A stretch of 64,000 bases of DNA, taken from positions 10,565,501 through 10,629,500 of the forward strand of contig JAYKYS010000001.1 of the NCBI GenBank assembly GCA_036924285.1. The letters are read 5' to 3'. The notes beneath the pieces were generated by a model. That model saw only the letters and a list, made by a program, of their open reading frames with translations. It was not told where the DNA came from and ran no database searches. The position numbers and the translations under genes were made by a program. The stretch comes from Asterella californica (Eukaryota > Streptophyta > Marchantiopsida > Marchantiales > Aytoniaceae). Positions 24,484 through 34,236 of the stretch are shown one piece after another; the stretch's first letter is position 1, and every line of letters starts with the position of its first letter.

Positions 24484-25090
24484 AGACTGAAATTTTGAGA
24501 ATATGATGTATATGCTATGTATATCGTATTGACAGAATTTCATGTCGTTCTGAGATACTTGAGAAGTCGTCTTCTTTTACAGAATGCCATCAAAGGTATC
24601 TCAAATAGGTTAACCTTAGCGTTTGTGGTTTTTACGATCATGTCAAAATGAATTGAAATTTTGAGAATATGATGTACATGCTATGTATATCATACAGACA
24701 GAATTTGATGTCGTTTTGAGATACTTGAGAAGTAGTCTTCTTTTACAGAATGCTCTTAAAGGTACCCCAAATGAGTTGTCCTTAGCGCTTGCGATTTTCT
24801 CAACCATGTCAGAATGAGCTGAAATTTTGAGAATATGATGTATATGCTATGTATATCATACTGCCAGAATTTTGTGTCGCTCTGAGATACTTGAGAAGTC
24901 ATCTTTTTTTACAAAGGTATCCCAAATGGTTGTCTTTAACGTTTGCGGTTTTTTTATCATCTCGGAACGAGCTGAAATTAGATCAATATGATGTATATGC
25001 TACATATATCTTACAGACAAAAGCTCAGCTTGGTCTGAGATACTTAAAGATTCATCAGGAATTGTGTCCTATAGTATCTAATGTCTGGAA
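24484..25090 (+). repeat. 165-bp tandem repeat, about 4 copies
   Basis: Units start near 24488, 24653, 24819 and 24972, each with GAAATTTTGAGAATATGATG or a variant followed by ATATGCTAYGTATAT. Spacing is 165, 166 and 153 bp. About two inverted units lie at 27590-27960. Many plant centromeric satellites have monomers of 150-180 bp, but here the array is short and inside a larger inverted-repeat element. Confidence 0.75.
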
Positions 25091-28000
25091 TTTTATGCGG
25101 AAAAATATAAATTATTTTTAGCATATTAAAATATGAATCAGCACTCACATCCGAAACAGGAGGTATACCTTTTTTATGGATTCGGTCTTTAACCGCATGG
25201 ATCTATATCCTCTATGAGTTTCAAGCACAAAGCAGACTCGAACCAGAGTAATGCGTCCAACCTCCAAGAATTGAGAGATCTCTAATTTTCGGTGATGGTT
25301 TCTTCCTCCTCCGAAAATAATTAAGTTTGATTTTTCCTTGTGCTTTTCAGAGAGCACAAATTAAACTAACCCTACTAATTAATTGCTATAACCTAGGTTG
25401 AATATTTTTTCTATTGTTTATTTCCTTCTACGCTATTTTCAGAACAATAAATTAAACCGTTTGTTTCACTTTTATGTTTATTACGATACGTTTAATTCAA
25501 AATATTTTCTTTATCGAACTTCTCCGGTTTAAGTCCATCCCTTGTAATTCAAAATAATTTTCTGTTGACTTCAACATAAATAAGGATTTACTTCAGTGCC
25601 TTTAGGCCTTAATTTTACTCAACGGAACTATTCCGATGGCTTAACATCCTGATGGTTTTCCTCCTCCTTGTGATTTATTAATGTTGTTAAATACACAATT
25701 TAATTTTTATGAGTTAAATTCTTTGTTCTTCTCTTTTACAAATTAAATTCTTTTTTCTTTTAATTCTTATGAAAAGATTTATATTATTTTCCTTTTTTTC
25801 TTTTCATACTCAATCCAAACACCGTAGTACTTCCTTCATTACTCTGTGTTACTTCGATCTCTTTAACCATTAATCTTTCATTGCAACCCATTACATATTC
25901 ATAATAAATCTACATCTCGGACACTTCTTCAATTACTCCATGTAAGTTGTTCCCTTGAAGTTTTTCTTTGTCCTATGTGCATCTGTTGACTACTTCTGTT
26001 TAATATACACAATTTGATGTTTATGAATGAATTAAATTTGTTATATTTATTTTTATGAATTAATTCTTTTTGCAATCGAACAAATATATTACGCAGGCAA
26101 GCACTGAACTTATTAATTACTCATATGTTCTTTTCTTGTTTGGACGTGAATAAATCTTTTGGCTCTGAATAAACTGATTACTCTTATGTATGTTTTTCTT
26201 TCTTCCTGCATAAAATAACCTTGAATATGTAACCCATTAGTTTATCATAATAAATCCAAACACAGTAGTACTTCTTTCATTACTCTGTGTCACTTAACCC
26301 ATTAGTCTTTTATTGCAATCCATTAGATATTCATAATAAATCCAAATATTGGACATTTCTTCCATTACTCCATGTAAGTTGTTTTCTTGAATCTTTTCTT
26401 TGTCCTATGTACACCTATTTACTACATGTGTACTTAAAATACACAATTTAACTTTTACAATACGTTTTTTTCTTTTTATTTTTACAAATTAATTCTTTTT
26501 GCAATCGAACAAATATATTACGCTGGCAAGCACTGAACTTATTAATTACTCGTATGTTGTTTTATTGTTTCGATGTGAATTAATTGGAACATTTAATTAA
26601 CATGGAAGAAGTGAATATACATGCTCCCAAAAAAGCAAAATGTAACCGTTTCTCAAGTAGAACAATGGTCTCTTTTTTCTTTCTTATTACTTTCACTAAT
26701 AAACAATTCTGTTTCCTCCTTCTTGTCCTCACTTCAGTTTTTTGTATCGTTAAATTTTCTACAGATTCACCTTCCAAAATGAAACGTCCAATACTTCAAA
26801 CAATATACATCCAAAGTACACTTCTGGCCGAACGGAGAAAAAATGAAAGTGAAAAATCTAAAACTTCTATTGGATCAGACACCACTGTGAGAGTGCAACC
26901 GAGATGTTAACATGAATTCCATAAGAGTTAAAGAGAAAATATTCAGTAATTCAACTTTAATTTAATATTTAATGTAATTATTATAAATTAACTGCTTCGT
27001 ACATGCCGAATCTTATGGAAATAACCCATAAAGCATGTGGACTGCGACGCACAATAGGAAGAGAAAAAGAGGACTATATCGAAATTATTTTGAATTAGAA
27101 GAGATCGGCTTAAACCGGAGAAGTTCATTCAAGGAAATATTTAAAATTAAAGGTAAACATAAATTTTAACATAATAAGATAAACATAAAAGTGAAGCAAA
27201 TGGTTTAATTTAATGTTCTAAAAATAGCATAGAAGGAAATAAGCAATAGCAAAAATATTCACCCTAAGTTGTAGCAATTAATTAATAGGGTTGGTTTAAT
27301 TTATTCCTTCTGAAAATCACAGACAAAAATCAAACTTAATTAATATGGGGATGAGGAAGAAACCATCACGAGAAATTAAAGACCTCTCAGTTCTTGGAGG
27401 TTGGGCGCATTATTCTGATTCGAGTCTGCTTGGTGCTCGAAACGCATAGCGAGGATATAGATCCATGCGGTTAAAGACCAAAAAAGGTATACCTCCAGCT
27501 TCGGATGTGAACGCTGATTCAAGTTTTAATATACCAAAAATAGTTCATATTTTTCGTGTACAATTCCAAACATTAGATACTCTAGGACAAAATTCTTGAT
27601 GAATCTTTAAGTATCTCAGATGGAGCTGAGCTTTTGTCAGTAAGATATATGTAGCATATACATCATATGGATCTAATTTCAGCTCGTTCTGAGATGATCG
27701 AGAAAACCACAAACGCTAAAGACAACTCATTTGGGTAAACCTTTGAGAGCATTTTGTAAAAGAAGATGACTTCTCAAGTATCTCAGAACGACACGAAATT
27801 CTGTCAATATGATATACATAGCATATACATCATATTCTCAAAATTTCAACTCATTCGGACATGGTTGAAAAAACTACAAATGCTACAGACAACCCTTTTG
27901 GGATACCTTGCAGGGCATTCTATAAAAGAAGATGACTTCTCAAGTATCTCAGTCTCACTTCTCAAGTTACCTTTAATTTTAAATATTTCCTTTAACGAAC

Positions 28001-28717
28001 TTCTCCGGTTTAAGCCGATCCCTTCTAATTCAAAATGATTTTCCATTGACTTCAACATAAATAACTATTTACTTCAGTACCTTTAGGTTTTAATTTTACT
28101 CGACGAAACTATTCCGGTGGTCTAACATCCTTATGGTTTTCCTCTTTCTTGTGATTTATTCATTTTGTTAAATACAAAATTTAAACTAATAATCTTTTAG
28201 TGAATATAAAGTGATAAATAAAGTGAATATAAAGTGATAAATTAAACCTTCAAAAAACTGATTTTCTCACACGATATAGTCCTCTTTTCTCTTCCTCGTC
28301 GCAGTCCACATGCTTTATGGGTTATTTCTAGAAGTTTCGGCATGTACAAAGCAGCTAATTTATAATAATTACATTACATATTAAATTAAATTTGAATTAC
28401 TGAATATTTTCTCTATAACTCTTATGGAATTCATGTTAACATCTCGGTTGCACTCTCACTGTGGTGTCCTATCCAAAAGAAGTTTTAGATTTTTCACTTT
28501 CGTTTTTCTCCGTTCGCCCAGAAGTGTACTTTGGATGTATATTGTTTGAAGTATTGGACGATTTCATTTTGGAAGATGAATCTGTAGAAAATTTAATAAT
28601 ACAAAAAACTGATGTGAGGACAAAAAGGAGGAAACAGAATTGTTTATTAATGAAAATAATAAGGAAGAAAAAAGAGACCATTGGTCTACTTAAGAAACGG
28701 TTACATTTTGCTTTTCT

Positions 28718-28763
28718 GGGAGCATGTATATTCACTTCTTCCATGTTAAGGAGGAGATATATG
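28718..28763. repeat. Hairpin-A copy at the end of an inverted arm
   Basis: GCATGTATATTCACTTCTTCC pairs partly with GGAGGAGATATATG. The matching point of the opposite arm, 26599-26625, keeps one half (GAAGAAGTGAATATACATGC), so the hairpin probably marks an ancestral element end. Confidence 0.5.
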
Positions 28764-28780
28764 TCCACTTTTTAATATTA

Positions 28781-29592
28781 AAATAAAGTTATTAAGATCT
28801 ATTTAGTATTATTTAATTATCAAATTTTTTTTCTTGGAATATTTATTTTATAAATTAAAAGATATTTGGATTAATTTATCTTAATATTATTTTTATAGTA
28901 AAATCAAGGTCGTTCTGTACTTTCACTTACAGTTTTTTTTAATCATTAGCGACTAAATGTAACATCGATAATGAAGTTAGTAAGTTCAAAACAGAATTAT
29001 TTAATTTTAAAAAACTAAATTTTAAAAATAATTTCAAATAAAGTAGAAGTATAACTTTAGAATAATTCTCACTTTATCGCCCTTCATGGTAATCAGTAGT
29101 TTACGGTGTATTTTTGTGGATTTGATCAGGTTTATAATTTTTACTTTATTATAATATTATTTATTATTTATATTTATATTTATTTATTTATACATACTTA
29201 ATTTTTATATTATTATTTTTAAAAAAAATTTTGTCCAATTATCTGTTTACACTCAATTAATTCAAATTATAAAGATAACTTCTCTCCATTGGACCACGTC
29301 ACATGTACGAAGGCGGGCTCCAACCTAGTTAGTACCGCTGGCAACCTAGTACGTACAAAGGCAACCACGGTCAGATGGATTGTGGTTGTGGAGACCACGC
29401 TGGTTTAATTTTTACGAATTAAATTCTTTGTTTTTTCCCATTTTAGGAACTAAATTATTTTTTCTTTTTATTTTTATGAATTAATTCTTTTTGTAATCAA
29501 ACAAATATATTACGCAAGCAAGCACTGAACTTATTAATTACTCGTATGTTTTTTTCTTGTTTGGACGTGAACTGATGTTTTGGCTCTGAATA
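28781..29592. other. AT-rich filler inside the foldback element
   Basis: This holds very AT-rich sequence, a GC-richer patch at about 29290-29400, and near 29460-29580 another copy of the CAAGCACTGAACTTATTAAT block also found at 26090, 26525 and (inverted) 23935. No gene. Confidence 0.5.
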
Positions 29593-29957
29593 ACGCCCAC
29601 TGCTGATGGACTCGGATGTTCAACGGGCTGGAGGAATGCAGGAACTGAAACGTTTAACAATGGAACGAGTGGGAGGAATGGGCGAATGGAATAGGGGGCG
29701 ATGAAGTCGCTATGCGGCAACCGAAGAAATGCGGGGAAGTTCTTCCATCGCTGCCGGAAATGTGCAAGCGATCAAGCGTGGGACCTAGGGCCCTCCTGCT
29801 CTCCTAGGAGGAGGGTTAGACCCAAGCGCTCTCCCGGTTCTAGTCACCGGATGAAGAGTCGTTAACCTTACCGGGTGCTATTTAACTAAATATTATGACT
29901 GTGGTGCCGTTCAAGCTGTACTATTCTCTGCGGGTGCTGTTTAAGCAAAAACCTCGT
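29593..29957 (-). repeat. Right terminal inverted repeat
   Basis: This is the inverted copy of 23058-23421. The differences are scattered substitutions, so the arms were once near identical and have since diverged. Confidence 0.8.
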
Positions 29958-30001
29958 CAAAGTTACTGGCCGTAAGGATTATTCGTGTATCCGCGGGTTG
30001 T

Positions 30002-30105
30002 ATTTACGGACAACGGCCATGTCAGTCGCGGATACCTCCGGGAGGTACCCGCAGAAGTGGCCCGCGGCTCTCATCCTTCTGACTGTAACAGTCTTGTCCG
30101 TAAAT
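30002..30105. repeat. Nested 104-bp foldback
   Basis: The outer arms ATTTACGGACAA (30002-30013) and TTGTCCGTAAAT (30094-30105) are exact complements. Inside, 30028-30052 forms a second palindrome, GCGGATACCTCC facing GGAGGTACCCGC. It lies between the foldback element and the Harbinger transposase frame. Confidence 0.7.
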
Positions 30106-30320
30106 TAAATCACATGTACTTACATAAGATGAAAACAGTATATGGTTACGATAATGATAACAGTACATGATGACGTGGCAGTACCTCGCGACACTTTGAA
30201 TTTGAAATCAAAAACTCGATCTTCTTTGAGAGGGAATTTTAGATTTTGCGTAGACTTCTCGACGCTGAATGCTCTGATCCAAGATTAACTAGATAGAGAG
30301 ACAGCGCTGTTCCCATCGAA

Positions 30321-31754
30321 GTGAAATTCCCAAGCGCTATTCCTCTCGAAATTCAAATCACAATTCTAAATATGCCACGAGTTTCTGAAAGAAAACTTCT
30401 GTTGAAAACTATAGAAGACATTGTGGAAATGCGAGTGATGTTAACTTCTTCGAGTTCGGATGAATCTGCTGAGAATGATACGGAGAGTGAGACTGAAAGT
30501 GAAATGGACGAAGACGTCGAGAAGGAGACTGATTCGAGAAAAGAAGAGTATATGAAGAAGGTGATAAGTTCTTCCAACGATGGAGGGTTAGATTCAGATT
30601 CTGAAGAAGAACTGATCGAACTGCATCGAGTGTTGTCCAGTTCTCGAAATCTAGAAAGACAAGATCAGTTCACCTTCTTTAAGAGCAAAGATTTTTACAA
30701 AAATTACTTTGAAAATCTTCCGGATGATTCTTTTAGACAGTTGACCAGGATGGATAGAAGGAGCTTTTTCAGATTAGTTGATATAGTGGAAACTCATTCT
30801 ATATTTTATAATCAAGCTCGGGTGAAGCAAGCTCCTGTGTCTTTACAAGTAGCCGTTGCATTGGATCGATTTGGTCATAATGACAACGGTGCTGCTCTAG
30901 GTCATTCTTTGCTTCTTTGGGGGATTGGACACAGGACTATGGTGCTTTATACGAAGAGAGTGATGCAGGCTTTAGAATCTACACTTGGAGGGTACATTCA
31001 GTGGTCAAATCGCGATAAAAGGATAGCAATCTCTGAAGTTTTTGCGTCGAAAGGGTTTCCAGGTTGTATAAGATTGATAGATGGCACTTTACTGCTTTTG
31101 TCTCAGAGGTCTCGATTTGACGGAGAGACTTACTATGACAGGAAGTGTAACTATTCTATGAACGCGCAAGTGGTTTGTTGTCACAGGAAACCAATTTTCT
31201 TCTTATTTGCAGGTATGCCAGGAAGCTGCCAAGATATTACATGTTTGCACAAGTCTCCTCTTTGGAAACACATCGACAACGAGAGTCCATTGTTTGAGAG
31301 AGAACAATATTTACTCGATGACTCAGGATATTCGCTGTTTTGACATCTCATTCCTTCGTTCCGAATGGCCACAGGAGATCAAGACAAGCAGGATTTTAAT
31401 ACATGTTTAGCTCATGCTAGAGTCACAAATGAGCATTGTATTGGTATACTGAAATCTCCATAGCATTCTCTGAAACAAGTTCGCACGCAGTTGGAAAGTA
31501 GATCAGAAAATAAACATTTAGTGAGATGGGTAGGATGTTGTGCTATGTTACACAATTTTCTATCCAAGAATCGCGACGAGTGGACAGAAGAGGAGGGAGA
31601 GTTGATCATCGAGCACGACGACCGAGATACAGCCAAAGAAGTTCGGACAGCGAATGTGCCAAGCAATACCAGTGGAGTATTTTGCCGAAATAGAATAGTA
31701 CAAATTTCTCTCTCGCATAATAGAAAACCAAGTGGTTTCTTATTCAAACCTTAG
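30321..31754 (+). pseudogene. PIF/Harbinger-type transposase, two nonsense codons
   Basis: One uninterrupted reading frame of 478 codons is broken only by TGA at 31341 and TAG at 31461. Residues 1-110 are acidic and serine-rich. An HTH-like segment follows (LLLWGIGHRTMVLYTKRV, about 197-214). The nuclease triad of the Harbinger DDE family is complete: D254 in LIDGT, D305 in GSCQDI, and E371 in ARVTNEH, the last lying beyond the first stop. The PIF/Harbinger nuclease cuts and joins transposon ends, usually at 3-bp TWA targets, and usually works with a Myb/SANT-like partner. A Myb-like ORF of that kind lies at 40 kb but belongs to a different unit. The protein is probably not made full length. 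The first Met (30321) may not be the start; 30372 is an alternative. Confidence 0.85.
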
Positions 31755-31759
31755 ATAGA

Positions 31760-32225
31760 GTGTGCAGTGATTGCAAGTTCATCGGGAATGAGACCTTAGA
31801 TAGAGTTTGCGCACTAGTCTGCGATTTCGATAGAGTGTGCGCACTAGTCTGAGATTTCACTATGTACATTGATTTTCATAAATACGAGGATTGGTTCATA
31901 AGAATGTGGATTAAGATTGATTTCTACTCTCTGGATCGATAAAACCGCATCGTATTCTCTACGATCGATAGTCACTGGGTCGTACTGTGTGATATGATCA
32001 CGCATGCGATATGGTCTCCACCGCACTGACTGCGATATGATCTCGCATTGCACTAGCTGCGATTTGACTTTAAAGGATTTTTGCAGCTAAATGTGTGATA
32101 TGATCTCGTTTGCTATATGATCCGCATCGCACAGACAGCGATATGATCTCGCATCAAACTAGCTGCGATTTGACTTTAAGTCAAAAGTAAAATTGGATAT
32201 GATCCGCATCGCACTGGCTGCAATT
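31760..32225. repeat. Palindrome cluster I (TGCGAT / ATCGCA half sites)
   Basis: There are repeated units such as CGCACTGACTGCGATATGAT, GCACTAGTCTGCGATTTC and CGCACTAGCTGCGATTTGAC, with CGCAT and TGATCTCGC between them. They are variants of the CGCAC-N-GTGCG palindrome that recurs at 33.9, 37.3, 38.7-39.6 and 52.3 kb. Confidence 0.65.
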
Positions 32226-32227
32226 TA

Positions 32228-32285
32228 ATGTCAACGATGTTACCTTTAGTTTGTTTATCAAATACAAGTTGAGAACAGGATAATG
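32228..32285 (+). repeat. 58-bp direct repeat, left copy
   Basis: It matches 32548-32605 at 54 of 58 positions and includes TTACCTTTAGTTTGTTTATC. The pair brackets the PPR fragment, 262 bp apart. Confidence 0.85.
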
Positions 32286-32508
32286 GGATACGCCTAAGAC
32301 ATTGGAGCTCTTTAAACAAATGCATCATGGAGATATCAAGCCGGACAAGTATACATTTGAAGAGGGCAAGAAAATTCACGCTCTGATGATCAAGAGGGAT
32401 GATGGGCTGGACGATTTTGCTTTGAAGTCCCTCATTCACAAGTACACCAAATGTGGAGTCCGAACATTTGCACGCAAGGTTGTAAAGACTATGCGAACGC
32501 GTGTCTGA
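32284..32508 (+). pseudogene. Captured fragment of a PLS-type PPR gene
   Basis: The frame reads LELFKQMHHGDIKPDKYTF, then EEGKKIHALMIKR, LKSLIHKYTKCG and ARKVVKTM. These are the signatures of plant organelle-targeted PLS-class pentatricopeptide-repeat proteins, which bind organellar RNA. About 15 residues that normally lie between YTF and EEGKKIHA are missing, in frame. The piece covers about two repeats, against ten or more in a whole protein. It has no introns and is bracketed by 58-bp direct repeats, so it looks like a captured or inserted gene fragment. I do not expect it to function. Confidence 0.8.
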
Positions 32509-32547
32509 CCCTGTAACTGTAGGGTTCAGCGCATACAGTAGTAATTC

Positions 32548-32605
32548 ATGTCAACGATATTACCTTTAGTTTGTTTATCAAATACAAATTGAGAACAGAA
32601 TAACG
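32548..32605 (+). repeat. 58-bp direct repeat, right copy
   Basis: This is the partner of 32228-32285. It ends 21 bp before the stop codon of the minus-strand FCP1-like pseudogene. Confidence 0.85.
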
Positions 32606-32625
32606 TAGACAAAAATTCTAGATCT

Positions 32626-33815
32626 TTATTGATATGAGATGATATTTTTCTTCATATGCTCTCTCTGTGCAAGAGTACAGCTCCGCCATAGCACCTCTTC
32701 ATCCTCGGACGACAATTTTCCCCAGTAAGCTCTAAATCCCAAGAACGGATCTCGTCCAAACACTTGCTTGTAAGAACTACGCACGAAACTTGTGGTTTCC
32801 AATAGACTCATTCTCCAAGTTCCTAACCACGGCAAAAGAATATTCATAAGGTAATCATCTCTGTCAAAGTCAGCTGAGTCGGGAAGAAAAACTGGAGGAT
32901 GAATCGCACTAAAGGGATGGTTAGTGCTATTTTTCTCCGACGATTCATCGACGAGAAGACAGTTTCTCGTACACAGATTCCAAGAATAAAGTGCCGAAAA
33001 GTCTTTCAAATATAGATAGTTTCCACTTGCCTCTTCTCTTACAGTCTTGAAACAGAGACACATGTTCTGTGCGAAGGTGCAAACCTACATTCATCCGCAA
33101 ATTTTCATTCAGAATCAATTCCAGCTTATGGAGAAGTACAAAAAGCATAACCAATTTCTATCAAAATTTGATGCAACCATAAGAAAAACTAAGATACTAC
33201 TTACTTGGTCTGAAGCGATGTCAAGAGACAAATACCCTCCAATTTCCATGGATCGGAGAAGAGCATTGCAGTTGCTCATAGTTCGAGATGTCCAAATAAG
33301 AATTTGGAAATCTTGACAACACACATCCATGAATTCCTTCACACCTCTCCGGATGACATAATACAAATCTTTCTTCCCGCATCTTTCTACTTTATAACCT
33401 CTTTCCTTCGCTCCCTGGAGCTCCAAATCATTCTTTCCCATCTTCACTAACACTCCATTAAATCTAAAATGAGTGTCTTGCGTCTTACAATGGACGGATC
33501 TATCAATCGAGGATAAAAAGCTTTAGAAGATCGTATGCGTCCCACCTCATCCTTCAAGCCTTACAATTCTTCTTGTTTTTTGTGAAACGATTCCTCCATA
33601 CTCTGAAGTCTCTCCTGTAAATCATGTCTCTTTCATCTTCAAAGTCAACTCTTCTTCCTCGATCCTCTTGGTCGACAGACGTATATTGAGTTCTTCCTCT
33701 TCCTTCTTTTTCTAGGCAAGTTGCATGTCAATTTGCTTCTCCTCCAACTTCTTCGAAACAAGACTCATGTCCACCTCTTCCTCGGCAATTTGCGGTGAGA
33801 TGTATCTCCAGATGA
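32626..33815 (-). pseudogene. FCP1-like / NLI-interacting-factor HAD phosphatase, coiled-coil N-terminus, broken
   Basis: Reading down the minus strand, a Glu/Lys-rich coiled coil (about 33815-33560) leads into RRKTLILDL, where one missing base shifts the frame before GVLVKMGK. Together this is the KTLxLDLNG-type catalytic start of plant FCP1-like HAD proteins. Next come RRGVKEFMDVCCQDFQILIW and TSRTMSNCNALL, typical of the FCP homology domain. A clean intron (33204-33067, GTAAGT to CACAG) follows DQ. The second exon (33066-32626) has LKDFSALY, NCLLVDESSEKN and HPPVFLPDSADF and ends after NIISYQ. In the family these proteins are Mg-dependent phosphatase-like. The stop codons in the coiled coil (after MQLA and after QEEL) and the frameshift argue for a pseudogene. 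It lies between palindrome clusters, so it may have been carried by a mobile element. Confidence 0.72.
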
Positions 33816-33859
33816 TCTTATGCAAGAGAAAAGAGTCAAAACAAGTGGCAATATGTCAA

Positions 33860-34000
33860 AGTATGACTATCGCACTGAGTGTGACTAAGCGCGACGCAAA
33901 CGCACCTAAGCGCACTCAGTGCGATCCGAAAGTCCCAACTACCGCACTCAGTGCGATAGAGGATATTTGGTGCTTGAGTCCGCAGTCAATGCGATCCCGT
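33860..34000. repeat. Palindrome cluster II
   Basis: It contains two perfect 13-bp palindromes CGCACTCAGTGCG at 33911-33923 and 33943-33955, plus half sites (CGCACTGAGTGTGAC, AGTCAATGCGATCC). The same motif occurs in clusters I, III, IV and V. Confidence 0.8.
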
Positions 34001-34067
34001 AGTGATCGACTAGGATAGAGGATATGTACAAGTCCGAGTCCTCATCCTCAGAGAATATCTTCCAGTA

Positions 34068-34210
34068 CACCTAAACGCGAAGAAAGCCTGCTCGATGATG
34101 AATTCTTGGTTCAGCACACCTAAACGCGAAGAAAGCCTACTCGATGATGGCGAGGGTTCAGCGCATCTAAACGCGAAGAAAGTCTGCTCGACGGTGAATT
34201 CTCGGTTCCA
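34068..34210 (+). repeat. 48-bp tandem repeat x 3
   Basis: Units start at 34068, 34117 and 34164, each with CTAAACGCGAAGAAAG followed by CTGCTCGATGATG or a variant. It lies just before the gypsy pol remnant. Confidence 0.8.
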
Positions 34211-34236
34211 TGCAGCGTCGAGACTGATCGCACTGA

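Larger units (their letters stand above)
23036..29960. mobile_element. 6.9-kb nested inverted-repeat (foldback-like) element
   Basis: The terminal inverted repeats are 23058-23421 and 29593-29957, about 365 bp each with a few differences. Inside, large blocks recur inverted: 24484-25560 against 27060-27960, 23620-24050 against about 26050-26400, and 26580-27140 against 27960-28780. Some blocks also recur in direct orientation (25500-25680 with 27985-28160; 25800-26000 with 26230-26420). There is no transposase frame inside, so if mobile it is non-autonomous. The outer ends carry GAGGTTTTTGCTTAAACAGC, shared with 15863. A Harbinger transposase pseudogene begins 360 bp to the right, but no sequence evidence links the two. 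Confidence 0.6.

Noticed and set aside
32302..32508. An intact small PPR gene
   Set aside because: It covers about two repeats, lacks residues inside a motif and is bracketed by direct repeats, so it is a fragment.
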